55,025 nt of DNA, taken from NCBI GenBank assembly GCA_027621405.1, contig JAQCBT010000023.1, positions 1 to 55,025 of the forward strand, given 5' to 3'. The stretch comes from Pseudomonadota bacterium (GTDB lineage: Bacteria > Pseudomonadota > Gammaproteobacteria > Pseudomonadales > Pseudohongiellaceae). Under the pieces are notes generated by a model. That model did no database searches, was not told the DNA's origin, and saw only the letters and a list, made by a program, of their open reading frames with translations. Below are positions 18,334 through 28,319 of the stretch, in pieces. Numbering within the stretch: position 1 is the first letter of the stretch; each line of letters begins with the position of its first letter. A program made the translations under genes and the position numbers.

Positions 18334-21093
18334 TCAGGGGTTGTTGGTGTCGCGGAAGCCCCAGATGCCGTCCTGCAGCAGATTGCTGAGGCCGCCACCG
18401 GTCAGGTTGCCCAGGCCGTTGAGGGTTAGCTGCAGGAAAACGCCGCGATTGGGCTCGATATTGGGCACAAAGGCCTCGTTCTCGTCGACCCACTCACGTC
18501 CGATCACCCGGATCGTGGCGCAGCAATTACTCCATTCGACACCGGCAAAACTCTCCAGGTTCCGTGAATTGCTGTGATCGTAGTTCCAGCGCCCCAGCAG
18601 TTTCCAGTTACTGGAGATCGGCCAGATGCCGGAGATATCGGTCTGCTTGATACGGGGGTCGATACCAGCCGGCAGGATGAAGAAGGGGGAATTGAACAGG
18701 CTGCGGTAGCGATAGGAGATGTTGAACAGGTGATTGCTGTCCCTCTGGTAGCGGAGCTGGAAGCTGCCCTCGTTGATCTCTTCGCTTTCCTCGTCCCATT
18801 GCACATCGCTGTTGAGTTGCCAGTTGCTGCCCAGGGTCAGGGCAAACTCGGCCGCCAGTGCCGACTGTTCATCCAGCGGAGAGTAGCGCGGCATCCAGTC
18901 TTGCAGGGGATTACTCAGGGTCACCTGGCGATCGGCAAAATAGAGGATCTGGCCGAGGCTGACCCGGCCTCTTTCCCTGCCGCTCGCATCGAGGAAGCGG
19001 CTGGTGAGGGCGACAGTTACCTGGTCGGCATCGGTAATGCGATCCCCGCCGGAGAAGCGATCTTCCCGGAACAGTTGGTTGAAGCTGAAATTCAGCTCGG
19101 AGGTGTCGAACAGTGGGATGTCGCTCTGGTCGACGTAGTCGCTATACAAATAGAACACCCTTGGTTCAAGTGTCGTCGTGCCATTGCGGTTATTGCGCTC
19201 GAAGACCAGGCCGCTGTCCAGGCTGTAAACCCCGGCCCCAAAATCGGGATCTGCGAGGGTGTTCACGGCCTGGTTCTCCAGACTATAGCTGGTCTGCTTG
19301 TAGCTGGCATTGGCACGCAGGAAATAGCCCGGTGCTTCCAATGCCCAGCCGAGGCTCGGTTCCAGGTTTATGCGTTCGCCAGTGACCAGCGCACCGTCTT
19401 CTATCTGCGTTGCAGTCAAAAAGTTCTCATCTAGACTGCGGTCAAAAGAAGAAATCTGGCCCCTTAGTGCAACACGAAATCCGCCGGGGAGAGAAGAGCC
19501 AGTCTCGAAGTTAAGTTGAGGCAGTCTGTCATAAGGCGTATAGATATTGGAGGCGGCCAGGAATGGATCGATCACCTGAATGCGCTGCACGTTGAGGTCA
19601 GCTCGCAGGAAGCTGGAATTGAAGTCGAGCCGGCCCTGACGATTCAGGTGGGTGCGACTGGTCACATTTAGTCCGGCCCCGCCGAAGTCATAGAAATAGT
19701 CCTCGTCGCTCACTGCGTTGTAATCAATGAAAGTGGACCAGCTGCGACCCAGCGCCCCGAAGTGTTCGAAGCCGAGGAACCAGCGGTCTTCCTTGGGCGG
19801 AGACTCCGCACCGACGATGTTCTTGGTCGCCGGATCGAACAGCTTGTCCCCGGACAGGAACGAGGTGTTGAGAGTGTTCATGGACCAACTGGCCAGGTAG
19901 CGTAGCTCGGTGCCCAGCATCACGCCTCGGTCTGACAACACGCGTGGCGCAATGGTGGCATCATAATGGGGTGCCAGGTTGAAGTAGTAAGGCAGCTCAA
20001 AATCGAAGCCACCGGTGCGGGTCGAGCCAGCACTGGGCGGCAGGAATCCTGATACCCGGGCGTCTCCCAGCGGAAACGGCAGGGTAAAAGGATAGTAGAA
20101 GATGGGCACGTTACCGAGCCGGATGCTGGCCTTGCGGGCATAGCCGCGGCTGTTCTCCTGATCCAGCAGGATACTCTCCGCGCTCAGGGTCCAGGTTTCA
20201 TTGCCAGGTTCACAGCGGCTGAACATGCCGTTGTCAATGCTCACCATGCCGGTGTCGCTGCTGTACACCACACTGCTGGCATAGCCGTGGGCTCCATAGT
20301 CATGAATCACATACTGTGCAGACTCGATGCGGCTGCTGTTGGAATCGGAATCGATGAAGGCGGAATTGCCCAGGATCAGCAGGGAGGGCTCGCGGAACAC
20401 AATATTGCCTTCCATTAATACCGTGTTCTCACTGCGGTTGATGTCGGTAGTCTGGTCGTTCTCAATGGTGCGTGCGCCCTGCTGCACCACCACATTGCCT
20501 TCGATAGACAGCAGATTCTGGGAGATCTGGTTAAAGCCGCCGTCGGACTGCAACAGGGTTTCCGCCTCATCGGGGTCAACCGTGCTCAGGGGCATTCCGT
20601 CCAGTGGGTCGATGAATCCGCCGCAACAGTTGTCTCCGAGGCTTGCCTGTTGTTCGGCGGTCATGGCTTCCCTGGGCACCCAGTCGAGCGGATATCGGGA
20701 CACGGGGGCCGAGACGGTCACCGATTCTCGGGGCGTCGAAGCGCTTGTCGTGGGCCCGGTCGAAACTGCCTCTTCTGCAGTCTCATCCGGACTCTCCGGC
20801 TGCGGTATCGCTTGGGGCGCGACTGGAACCGGAGCGGGTGGTACGGAGCCGGGTGTCAGTACCGCATTGGGGCTGTTGTACTGATTGACTCCCGAGGCGG
20901 TATTGGGCGCAGTGGGGTTTGTGGATTCGCAGATCCAGCCATCTCCAGTGGCATTCGGGCGGCAAGTGTATTGCGTCAGTTGTGCCAAGCCCGGATCAGC
21001 GCCCAGGCTCGCACCTATCAGCAGTAGTACAGGCAGACAGAATTTGGTGGCTCGGCTATCGAGCAGGGATAAGATTTTCGGCCTAAACCACAT
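18334..21093 (-). CDS. lptD: LPS-assembly outer-membrane protein LptD
   Basis: Inserts lipopolysaccharide into the outer leaflet of the outer membrane with LptE. About 919 aa from the ATG at 21093, which begins a signal peptide (FCLPVLLLIGASLGADPGLA). An upstream extension to 21267 lacks a signal peptide at its start and is rejected. An unusual Pro-rich stretch (about 75-125) precedes the OstA/LptA-like jellyroll (NLLSIEGNVVVQQGA) and the long C-terminal beta-barrel. Cys residues (NCCGG, RCEPG, NCCATI) fit the known disulfides linking jellyroll and barrel. It is divergent from amgK. Confidence 0.96.
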   Translation of the reverse strand: MWFRPKILSLLDSRATKFCLPVLLLIGASLGADPGLAQLTQYTCRPNATGDGWICESTNPTAPNTASGVNQYNSPNAVLTPGSVPPAPVPVAPQAIPQPESPDETAEEAVSTGPTTSASTPRESVTVSAPVSRYPLDWVPREAMTAEQQASLGDNCCGGFIDPLDGMPLSTVDPDEAETLLQSDGGFNQISQNLLSIEGNVVVQQGARTIENDQTTDINRSENTVLMEGNIVFREPSLLILGNSAFIDSDSNSSRIESAQYVIHDYGAHGYASSVVYSSDTGMVSIDNGMFSRCEPGNETWTLSAESILLDQENSRGYARKASIRLGNVPIFYYPFTLPFPLGDARVSGFLPPSAGSTRTGGFDFELPYYFNLAPHYDATIAPRVLSDRGVMLGTELRYLASWSMNTLNTSFLSGDKLFDPATKNIVGAESPPKEDRWFLGFEHFGALGRSWSTFIDYNAVSDEDYFYDFGGAGLNVTSRTHLNRQGRLDFNSSFLRADLNVQRIQVIDPFLAASNIYTPYDRLPQLNFETGSSLPGGFRVALRGQISSFDRSLDENFLTATQIEDGALVTGERINLEPSLGWALEAPGYFLRANASYKQTSYSLENQAVNTLADPDFGAGVYSLDSGLVFERNNRNGTTTLEPRVFYLYSDYVDQSDIPLFDTSELNFSFNQLFREDRFSGGDRITDADQVTVALTSRFLDASGRERGRVSLGQILYFADRQVTLSNPLQDWMPRYSPLDEQSALAAEFALTLGSNWQLNSDVQWDEESEEINEGSFQLRYQRDSNHLFNISYRYRSLFNSPFFILPAGIDPRIKQTDISGIWPISSNWKLLGRWNYDHSNSRNLESFAGVEWSNCCATIRVIGREWVDENEAFVPNIEPNRGVFLQLTLNGLGNLTGGGLSNLLQDGIWGFRDTNNP

Positions 21094-21250
21094 CAGATTG
21101 CAGGCCTGGGTTTTTAACACTGGCGAGGACTGAATTAATAAACAATTTGTTAGAGAAACCGACTTAAAGAGACTGGGTGTGCAGAATCTCGGGCCTGCTA
21201 CACTCTGCACTGGATAATAATTGATTGCCCGTTGATTGGAAAGCGAGCAC

Positions 21251-22339
21251 ATGCCGCAACAACCCAAAACACCTGCCTCCGAGCAATTTGCACAGAGGCA
21301 GGCCCAGCTTCAGCGATGGGCGGAACACGCCCTGGTCGCAGGCAATTTCATTGATGGTGACAAACACGAAGTTGCTTTCTCAATCGTTAGCGGCGATGCG
21401 AGCTTTCGACGCTATTTTCGCCTTGCCATCGATGGGCAGGCATTCATCGCCGTCGATGCGCCACCCGATCATGAAGACAGCGCCAGCTTTATCCATGTCG
21501 ATGAATTATTTCTCAGTGCTGGTGTGCGGGTACCGAAGATCTATGCCGCCGATCTCGATCTGGGATTTATGTTGATCGAAGACTTTGGCGATGAGACCTA
21601 TTTGCCCACGCTATTAAATGCCCAGTCATCCCAGGACAGCGCAAGTCCCAACAAACTCTATACAGATGCAATCGATGCGCTGGTTATGTTGCAGAAAGGG
21701 GTGGATAAAAAGAGACTTGACCCTTATTGCCAGAAGGAACTGCGTCGGGAGATGAATCTGTTCCCGGAGTGGATGTGCGAGAAATTCCTGGGTATCGCCC
21801 TGGATGCGACGACCAGGGAGCTCATAAACAACAGCTTCGAATTTCTGGAAGAAGCAGCACTCTCCCAGCCCACCGTGGCTGTGCACCGGGATTATCACAG
21901 CCGTAATCTGCTGGTACTCGATTCTGCCGGCGGTCCGGGTGTGATCGATTTCCAGGACGCGGTATGTGGTCCCTACACCTATGACCTGGTGTCCCTGCTG
22001 AGGGATTGCTACATAGCCTGGCCTCAGCCCCGCATCGACGACTGGGCGGCGTACTATCTGGAGAGCGCCCTGAAGGCCGGGATCATTTCTGGCACAACGC
22101 CGGCCCAACTTGCCAGGGACTTCGATCTGATGGGTCTGCAGCGACACCTGAAGGTGATGGGAATCTTCTGTCGTCTCTGCCTCAGGGATAATAAATCCGC
22201 CTATCTGGCCGATATTCCATTGGTTATCCAGTACTTTCTGGATGTTGGCCAGAGGTACCCGGAAATAGGTGCCTTCCTGACCTGGTTTCGTACTGAAGTG
22301 CTGCCCAGCGCCCGGGAAAAACTCACACTCCACTTATGA
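21251..22339 (+). CDS. amgK: N-acetylmuramate/N-acetylglucosamine kinase AmgK
   Basis: Phosphorylates MurNAc and GlcNAc at C1 during peptidoglycan recycling. About 362 aa from the ATG at 21251 (a TTG at 21236 is also in frame). Aminoglycoside-phosphotransferase fold: SGDASFRRYFRL phosphate-binding loop, catalytic VHRDYHSRNLLV, and metal-binding VIDFQDAVCGP. The identification as AmgK rests on the next gene, murU, and on the divergent lptD, an arrangement known from Pseudomonas. Confidence 0.93.
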   Translation: MPQQPKTPASEQFAQRQAQLQRWAEHALVAGNFIDGDKHEVAFSIVSGDASFRRYFRLAIDGQAFIAVDAPPDHEDSASFIHVDELFLSAGVRVPKIYAADLDLGFMLIEDFGDETYLPTLLNAQSSQDSASPNKLYTDAIDALVMLQKGVDKKRLDPYCQKELRREMNLFPEWMCEKFLGIALDATTRELINNSFEFLEEAALSQPTVAVHRDYHSRNLLVLDSAGGPGVIDFQDAVCGPYTYDLVSLLRDCYIAWPQPRIDDWAAYYLESALKAGIISGTTPAQLARDFDLMGLQRHLKVMGIFCRLCLRDNKSAYLADIPLVIQYFLDVGQRYPEIGAFLTWFRTEVLPSAREKLTLHL

Positions 22340-22350
22340 TGACTTAAGCT

Positions 22351-23055
22351 ATGCGCGCCATGATTCTGGCGGCGGGGCTGGGCAAGCGTATGCAGCCTCT
22401 CACCGCCAACCTCCCCAAACCCCTGCTAAAAGTGGGGAACAAGACCCTGATCGAGCACCAGATAGAGCGGCTGGTAGCCGCCGGTGTAACCGGGGCTGTC
22501 ATCAATCATTTCTACCTCGGCGCCATGATCGAGGACAAGTTGAGGGACGGCAAAGCCTATGGCCTGCAGCTCAGCTACTCCCGGGAGCCAATTCTGCTGG
22601 AAACGGCTGGTGGCATTATCAAATCTTTGCCTAAACTTAAGGATGACAGCTTCATCGTGGTGAATGCCGACGTCTGGACAGATTTCGACTTCTCCCGGCT
22701 GGAGCCCGTGGATGGCAATGACCGGCTGGCGCACCTGATCCTGGTGGAAAACGCCGAGCATAACCCCCAGGGTGATTTCTTCATCGACGACAAGGGCCGG
22801 GTACACGAGGACCCCGACGCGCAGGGCCAGCGCCTGACATTCGCCGGTATCAGCGTCATGCATAAAAACCTGTTTGCTGGACTACCGATCCAGCCCCGCT
22901 CATTCGTGCCTCTCCTGCGGGAAGCCATGAAGGCCGATAAAGTAACTGGGGAGGTCTATCGCGGCGTCTGGGTCGATGTGGGCACGCCGGAGAGACTGGA
23001 AGAGGTCAACCGGATCGTGGCCGGGGAGCAGGTTGACCCAGTCACCGATGAGTGA
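22351..23055 (+). CDS. murU: N-acetylmuramate alpha-1-phosphate uridylyltransferase MurU
   Basis: Makes UDP-MurNAc from the AmgK product, bypassing the fosfomycin-sensitive de novo MurA step. 234 aa, nucleotidyltransferase fold: MILAAGLGKRMQPLT, NLPKPLLKVGNKTLIEHQ, VVNADVWTDFDFS, and a C-terminal WVDVGTPERLEEVN. It starts 11 bp after amgK. Confidence 0.93.
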   Translation: MRAMILAAGLGKRMQPLTANLPKPLLKVGNKTLIEHQIERLVAAGVTGAVINHFYLGAMIEDKLRDGKAYGLQLSYSREPILLETAGGIIKSLPKLKDDSFIVVNADVWTDFDFSRLEPVDGNDRLAHLILVENAEHNPQGDFFIDDKGRVHEDPDAQGQRLTFAGISVMHKNLFAGLPIQPRSFVPLLREAMKADKVTGEVYRGVWVDVGTPERLEEVNRIVAGEQVDPVTDE

Positions 23056-23108
23056 GCTCCGATAAACAGATGAAGCGATAACAAGAGAACAAGAAGGACA
23101 AGAAACGC

Positions 23109-23837
23109 GTGTTAGGTCTCTTACAGAACCGCGCATACAAGCGAGCGATAACCGGGCGCCTCAATGGCACTACCCCGGGTGTCGTTGTGCCTGATGGCGG
23201 CAAGACTGAACGGGTTTTCAACCGCGCCATGTTCGCGGCCATGGGCAAACTCGCCAAGCTGGATGGCCGGGTGACTACGGGCGAAGTCAAGTACGCCTCC
23301 ACCATCATGCAACTGCTGGGTCTCGACCCTCTTCAGCGTCAGGAAGCCATCGACTACTTCGATCTGGGCAAACAGAGCGATACCGACATCAGCATCTTCG
23401 TACGCGACCTGGTTTCCTGCATCGGCCGCCGTAGCGCACTCGCCTACCTCTATCTGAAGATCCAGATCCGCCTCGCCTATGTGAAAGGCGATATCCGCCT
23501 CAAGGAAAAACTGTTGCTCCGGGATATCGGTGAGCAACTGGGTTTCAACAAGGCCGAATTTCTGGAGATCTGTTCCGAGATGCAATGCCATGTAGACCGC
23601 AAACAGATGCGCGCTCGTGGCTTCCTGGAAAACGCCTACCAGATTCTTCAGCTCGAACCGGATGTGGAAGATGGCGAGATTCGTCGGGCCTATCTGCGGC
23701 TCATGTCTCGTTACCATCCGGATAAGCTGGTGCGCGAGAACTTGTCTGAAGAATCTTTGAAATTGGCGCAAGAGAAGTCTACGGCTATTCGAACTGCTTA
23801 CGAGACTGTTTGTGGGTTTCGTAAGATTCGCGCCTGA
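23109..23837 (+). CDS. djlA: DjlA-type co-chaperone (TerB + J domain)
   Basis: A 242-aa protein with an N-terminal TerB-like helical domain (about 30-150; AAMGKLAKLDGRVTTGEVKY, IRLAYVKGDIRLKEKLLLRD) and a C-terminal J-domain (about 175-240) with the DnaK-stimulating HPD in SRYHPDKL. Unlike E. coli DjlA it has no N-terminal membrane segment and no Gly/Gln-rich linker, so it is probably soluble. GTG start. It follows murU at 53 bp, an order also seen in Pseudomonas. Confidence 0.88.
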   Translation: MLGLLQNRAYKRAITGRLNGTTPGVVVPDGGKTERVFNRAMFAAMGKLAKLDGRVTTGEVKYASTIMQLLGLDPLQRQEAIDYFDLGKQSDTDISIFVRDLVSCIGRRSALAYLYLKIQIRLAYVKGDIRLKEKLLLRDIGEQLGFNKAEFLEICSEMQCHVDRKQMRARGFLENAYQILQLEPDVEDGEIRRAYLRLMSRYHPDKLVRENLSEESLKLAQEKSTAIRTAYETVCGFRKIRA

Positions 23838-23863
23838 TTATTGTTGTGTTCTTTTAAGGTCCA

Positions 23864-24048
23864 GCCGCCCTGGCGTGGGCTTGCGCTTTCGCCGGAGCGC
23901 TGATTGTCATTGGCTGCAGGGCGCTGCGGAACTCAACCTCCGCGCTGCGCGCTCCGGGATTCGGACAGTCCTCGCGCTTTTCCCTGCAGCCAATGACAAT
24001 CAATACGCGCTCTTACTCGTCGAAAGCGCAAGCCCACGCCAGGGCGGC
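23864..24048. repeat. Long nested inverted repeat A
   Basis: An outer perfect 28-bp stem (23864-23891 with 24021-24048), a GAGCGC/GCGCTC step (23895-23900 with 24007-24012) and an inner perfect 21-bp stem (23901-23921 with 23982-24002) enclose a 60-nt apical region. The GC-rich core 23917-23958 is shared, inverted, with element B at 40 of 42 positions, although the stems differ. No convincing ORF crosses it. It lies in the 685-bp gap between djlA and rpe. The bases between A and B (24049-24169) show nothing recognisable. Confidence 0.9.
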
Positions 24049-24169
24049 TTCCTTGCCATCCGATTGCGTTTGTTTCCTTATCTCGATTTTAAGATGGGAA
24101 TTCGTGAGAAGTTTTCCACTATCTCTGAGGTGCGAAGTTGAAGTTACCTCTGACCCTGAAAAGAACTCG

Positions 24170-24427
24170 GTCGCTCTGCACAGGTTCCCGGAAGTTGGCG
24201 AGTCAGATCGCGTTAAGCTTGTTCTGTGTGGCAGGAATCAGCGCGAGCACTGTCCCGTGCCCAGCCCCCAATCATAGATTGGGGTCGTTCGGCTGCGCAG
24301 AAAGCTATCGCTTTCAACTACGCTTGCCTCACCCCGGAGCGCGCAGCGCGGAGGTCGAGTTGCGCAGCGCCCTGCCACACAGAACAAGCTGCGATCCGCA
24401 CACTTCCGGAAACCTGTGCAGAGCGAC
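24170..24427. repeat. Long nested inverted repeat B
   Basis: Stems: 17 bp perfect (24170-24186 with 24411-24427), 8 bp (24188-24195 with 24402-24409), 6 bp (24206-24211 with 24391-24396) and 20 bp perfect (24216-24235 with 24371-24390). The apical 135 nt holds a small hairpin (CCCCAATC...GATTGGGG, 24267-24285) and, at 24333-24374, the inverted copy of the element A core. A second shared motif is GGACAGTSCTCGCGCT. Confidence 0.9.
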
Positions 24428-24466
24428 TCCCGCAGCCATTTCAATCTTCTAATAACAGCTTGCTTA

Positions 24467-24495
24467 GGGACATAAAGGCACATAATCGGTAGAAT
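24467..24495 (+). promoter_or_regulatory. Candidate promoter of rpe-trpE
   Basis: GGGACA (24467-24472), a 17-bp spacer and TAGAAT (24490-24495), 28 bp before the rpe ATG. It lies 40 bp after inverted repeat B. Confidence 0.45.
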
Positions 24496-24522
24496 AGCGC
24501 CCAGATTCGCACGGGGTTACAC

Positions 24523-25206
24523 ATGAAAGACTATCTGATTGCACCATCCATTCTCTCGGCCGATTTCGCGCGCCTGGGGGAAGAAGTGAACGCGGTGCTG
24601 GACGCGGGTGCCGACGTGATCCATTTCGACGTGATGGACAATCACTATGTCCCGAATCTCACCATCGGTCCCATGGTGTGCCAGGCCCTGCGCAACCATA
24701 AAATTACAGCGCCGATTGACGTGCATCTTATGGTCACTCCGGTTGATCAGTTGATCCTTGATTTCGCCAAGGCCGGGGCCAGCTATATCAGCTTTCATCC
24801 AGAAGCTACCCAGCATATCGATCGTTCTCTGCAATTGGTGCGGGATCAGGGATGCAAGTCGGGGCTGGTGTTTAATCCGGGTACGCCGCTGCATTGCCTG
24901 GAGTACCTGATGGACAAGGTGGATGTGATTCTGCTCATGTCCGTGAATCCCGGATTTGGCGGCCAGAAGTTCATACCTTCCACCCTGAAGAAACTGCAGC
25001 AGGTGCGCAAGCTCATCGATAACAGCGGCCACCGCATTCGCCTGGAAGTGGACGGCGGCGTGGGAGTGCACAATATCCGCGAGATCGCCGATGCCGGGGC
25101 CGACATGTTCGTAGCCGGGTCTGCCATCTTCAATAGTGATGACTACGCCAAGACCATCGCCGCCATGCGTGAAGCCCTTGGGCAAGCGGCCAAAGAAAAG
25201 CACTGA
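24523..25206 (+). CDS. rpe: Ribulose-phosphate 3-epimerase
   Basis: Interconverts ribulose-5-phosphate and xylulose-5-phosphate in the pentose phosphate pathway. 227 aa TIM barrel. Seen: [15 protein letters not shown], metal/active-site [28 protein letters not shown], and the phosphate-binding VDGGV...[11 protein letters not shown]. It precedes trpE by 27 bp, a common gammaproteobacterial order. Confidence 0.98.
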   Translation: MKDYLIAPSILSADFARLGEEVNAVLDAGADVIHFDVMDNHYVPNLTIGPMVCQALRNHKITAPIDVHLMVTPVDQLILDFAKAGASYISFHPEATQHIDRSLQLVRDQGCKSGLVFNPGTPLHCLEYLMDKVDVILLMSVNPGFGGQKFIPSTLKKLQQVRKLIDNSGHRIRLEVDGGVGVHNIREIADAGADMFVAGSAIFNSDDYAKTIAAMREALGQAAKEKH

Positions 25207-25233
25207 TCCAGGTGCCGGATTGATTCCTCTCTC

Positions 25234-26712
25234 ATGACTCCCGAACAATTCAAGCAACTTGCCGAGTCAGGCTACAACCGTATTCCAGTCATTCGGGAAG
25301 TGCTGGCCGATACGGAAACGCCGCTCAGTACTTATCTCAAGCTGGGTAAGGGCAAGCACAGCTATTTCTTCGAATCCGTGCAGGGTGGAGAGAAATGGGG
25401 GCGTTATTCAATTATTGGCTTGCCTGCCAGGACCGTTATTCGTGCGATCGGTAACAAGCTGTTGGTGGAACAGAATGACGAGGTGGTGGAGGAGCTTGAA
25501 ACGGACGATCCGTTTGAGTTCGTAAACGAATTCAAGGCGCGCTTTAAGGTTGCGCCCCTGCCAGCAGGCCAGCGCTTCGCGGGTGGGCTGGTTGGCTACT
25601 TTGCCTATGACACCGTGCGCTATGTTGAGACCAGTATCGGTGACGCGAAAGGCAGCGATGTAATACAGACACCGGATATCCTGTTGATGGTGTCGGAGGA
25701 GGTTCTCGTCTTCGACAACCTTCGGGGAACGATCTCCCTCGTGATCAATGTGGACCCTGGTGCCGACGACGCCCTGGCCAATGCGGAGAAAAGGCTTGAT
25801 GAACTCACTGCGAAGCTGAATGAGCCGGTGCAGATTCCGGCGCATGGTGAAGCCAGTAAGGTGACTCTCGAAGACTTTCGCCTGCACTTCGGGCAGGAAG
25901 ATTTCCAGAAGGCGGTTGAGCGCATCAAGGAGTACATCGTCGCCGGTGATGTCATGCAGGTGGTGTTGGCGCAGCGCATGTCGGTGGATTTCGACGGTGA
26001 GCCGATCCAGGTGTATCGTGCCTTGCGCTTTCTCAATCCTTCTCCCTACATGGTGTTCTTCGACATGGGTGATCACCACGTGGTGAGCGCGTCACCGGAG
26101 ATTCTGGCGCGGGTCGAGGATGGCAAGATCACGGTGCGGCCACTGGCAGGCACCCGCAAGCGTGGCAGGACAGAGGCCGAGGACGTGGCGCTGGAAGAAG
26201 AGCTGCTGGCGGATGAGAAGGAGATTGCCGAGCACCTCATGCTTATCGATCTCAGTCGGAACGATTCCGGAAGGGTCTCCAGGATCGGCTCGGTGACCGT
26301 GCCCCGCAAGATGTTCGTGGAGCGCTACTCCCATGTGATGCATATCGCCTCCATCGTGGAGAGCGAGATGCGTGACGACAAGACGGCGCTGGATGTGCTG
26401 AAGTCGACCCTGCCGGTTGGCACGCTGAGTGGTGCTCCCAAGGTGCGCGCGATGGAGATCATCGACGAGTTGGAGCCGGAGAAGCGCGGCATCTACGGTG
26501 GTGCAATGGGGTATCTGGCCTGGAATGGCAATATGGATATGGCCATCGCAATTCGTACTGCGGTAATCAAGGATGGAAAACTGTATGTGCAGGCCGGCGC
26601 GGGTATCGTGGCCGACTCCCAGCCGGAATCCGAGTGGGAAGAGACCCAGAACAAGGCCCGGGCCATCGTACGAGCCGTGCAGCTGGCTAACGATTCGCTG
26701 CACATCGACTAA
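25234..26712 (+). CDS. trpE: Anthranilate synthase component I
   Basis: Converts chorismate to anthranilate using ammonia from TrpG; first step of tryptophan synthesis. 492 aa. Seen: the N-terminal tryptophan-binding region ([15 protein letters not shown]) and the chorismate-binding domain ([65 protein letters not shown]). The 27-bp gap after rpe has no room for an attenuator or leader peptide. It is separated from trpG by an opposite-strand photolyase gene. Confidence 0.98.
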   Translation: MTPEQFKQLAESGYNRIPVIREVLADTETPLSTYLKLGKGKHSYFFESVQGGEKWGRYSIIGLPARTVIRAIGNKLLVEQNDEVVEELETDDPFEFVNEFKARFKVAPLPAGQRFAGGLVGYFAYDTVRYVETSIGDAKGSDVIQTPDILLMVSEEVLVFDNLRGTISLVINVDPGADDALANAEKRLDELTAKLNEPVQIPAHGEASKVTLEDFRLHFGQEDFQKAVERIKEYIVAGDVMQVVLAQRMSVDFDGEPIQVYRALRFLNPSPYMVFFDMGDHHVVSASPEILARVEDGKITVRPLAGTRKRGRTEAEDVALEEELLADEKEIAEHLMLIDLSRNDSGRVSRIGSVTVPRKMFVERYSHVMHIASIVESEMRDDKTALDVLKSTLPVGTLSGAPKVRAMEIIDELEPEKRGIYGGAMGYLAWNGNMDMAIAIRTAVIKDGKLYVQAGAGIVADSQPESEWEETQNKARAIVRAVQLANDSLHID

Positions 26713-26736
26713 CGATCTTTCTACCCTGATTCGCGC

Positions 26737-28167
26737 CTAATCTGCTTCCTTCAGCGACTTGTAGGCATCCAGAGCCCGTTCCCGTGAGGCTCTCAAGTCC
26801 ACGATGGGCGCGGGGTAATCCACTCCCAGCCTAACGCCTGCAGCGGCCAACTCGGACTCGGGTGCCGCGCCGGGCTCGTGGATATACTTGTCCGGCAGGG
26901 CAGCCAGCTCCGGCACGTGGCGGCGGATGTAGTCTTCGGCTGCAAATTTCTGCGACTGGGTGATCGGGTTGAATACCCGGAAGTAGGGTGCCGCATCGGC
27001 ACCGCAGCCCGCGACCCATTGCCAGCTGCAGGTGTTGTTGGGCAGGTCGGCGTCAAGCAGGCAATCCCAGAACCAGCGTGCACCATGAATCCAGTGCTGC
27101 ATGAGATTCTTCACCAGGAAAGAGCCCACCACCATACGCACCCGGTTGTGCATATAGCCGGTGGTCCAGAGTTCCCGCATGCCTGCATCTACCAGTGGAT
27201 AGCCGGTCATGCCCCGTTGCCATTGGCGCAGCAACTCCCGGTCTTCGAGCCAGAGGAAGTCATTGAAGCGCGGGTTCATATTCTCTTCGGTCAGGGTCGG
27301 GAAATGGTAGAGCAGGGAGTAGGAGAATTCGCGCCAGGCCAGTTCCCGTTGGAAATACTCGGCCTGTGCTTCACAGCCATTACGCTGTCCGGCGACATCT
27401 GCCAGTTGCCAGATGCGGTGAGGTGCGATTTCACCGAAGTGCAGATGGGGCGAGATGCGGGAGACGTTTTCCATCGCGGGATAGTCCCGGCCCTGGCGGT
27501 AGTTGTAGATACCCTTCTCGATGAATCTCTCCATCTTCTCCCAGGCTCCTGATTCGCCGGGGGTGAATACCTCTTCGAATCCTTCATACCATGTGATATC
27601 GGGCATGAGCTTGAGCCTGTCGATGCTGGTGTCGTGAACCTCAGCATCGGCGATACGCAGAGCCGGTTTCTCCCCCAGTATGCTTTCCAGTTCCACGCCT
27701 CTTGCAACTGCGTTCTTGTAGAAGGGTGTGAATACCTTGTAGGGTTCGCCATCACTCTTGAGGCGGGTCCATGGTTCCCAGAGCAGAGAGCCGTTGAAGC
27801 TGTGAACCTGTTTTCCATTCTCTTCCAGCTGCTTCTTCAATTTGCTGTCGCGCTTGATGCGCCAGGGTTCATAACAGCGGTTCCAGTAGGCCGCTTCGAT
27901 ACCATGCGCATCCATCAATTGGGGGATGATTTTCAGAGGGTCACCAGACAGCGCGATGAGCCTGTTATCCAGTTGAGCGCTTAGGCGGGTCAGTGAATGG
28001 TGCAGCCACCAGCGACTGGCGGCGCCCATGGCCCAGTTGCCAGAATTGCTGTCGTCCAGGATATAGACTGGGAGAACACTGCCTTGTCGGGCCGCGGCCT
28101 GCAGGGCGGGATTGTCCTGCAGACGCAGGTCCTGTCGGAACCAGAGCAGGGCGGTGGGCTTGCTCAT
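26737..28167 (-). CDS. phrB: Deoxyribodipyrimidine photolyase
   Basis: A light-dependent repair enzyme that splits cyclobutane pyrimidine dimers. 476 aa, typical for class I CPD photolyases. The N-terminal antenna-binding Rossmann domain (LLWFRQDLRLQDNPAL) and the C-terminal FAD domain (FHFGEIAPH-like region, WREFSYSLLYHFP, GYPLVDAGMREL, NRVRMVVGSFL, LPNNTCSWQWVAG) are all present. The NN near residue 385 corresponds to the flavin-contacting Asn of photolyases. It is transcribed against the flanking trp genes. Confidence 0.97.
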   Translation of the reverse strand: MSKPTALLWFRQDLRLQDNPALQAAARQGSVLPVYILDDSNSGNWAMGAASRWWLHHSLTRLSAQLDNRLIALSGDPLKIIPQLMDAHGIEAAYWNRCYEPWRIKRDSKLKKQLEENGKQVHSFNGSLLWEPWTRLKSDGEPYKVFTPFYKNAVARGVELESILGEKPALRIADAEVHDTSIDRLKLMPDITWYEGFEEVFTPGESGAWEKMERFIEKGIYNYRQGRDYPAMENVSRISPHLHFGEIAPHRIWQLADVAGQRNGCEAQAEYFQRELAWREFSYSLLYHFPTLTEENMNPRFNDFLWLEDRELLRQWQRGMTGYPLVDAGMRELWTTGYMHNRVRMVVGSFLVKNLMQHWIHGARWFWDCLLDADLPNNTCSWQWVAGCGADAAPYFRVFNPITQSQKFAAEDYIRRHVPELAALPDKYIHEPGAAPESELAAAGVRLGVDYPAPIVDLRASRERALDAYKSLKEAD

Positions 28168-28261
28168 ACTGAGATCACTTCCTTGTGTTTTCCAAATGCT
28201 GGCATGCTGAGGACTACGCCGTCAGGGGGCAAAAAGATCAATGCCCGGCCCGGGAGCTGTA

Positions 28262-28290
28262 CAGACAGAGGCAGGCGAGACTGCTAGAAT
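28262..28290 (+). promoter_or_regulatory. Candidate promoter of trpGDC
   Basis: CAGACA (28262-28267), a 17-bp spacer and an extended TGC-TAGAAT -10 (28285-28290), 29 bp before the trpG ATG. It would give trpGDC transcription independent of trpE, as expected when phrB lies between them. Confidence 0.45.
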
Positions 28291-28319
28291 TGGCGGCTTT
28301 TCGGCACCTGGAACCGACC

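Noticed and set aside
21094..21267. Longer start for lptD
   Set aside because: It would place the signal peptide 58 residues inside the protein.
24138..24492. Short ORFs across inverted repeat B
   Set aside because: They are overlapping frames through a hairpin on both strands, without homology or ribosome-binding sites.
25207..25233. Trp attenuator or leader peptide before trpE
   Set aside because: Only 27 bp separate rpe and trpE, with no Trp codon run or hairpin.
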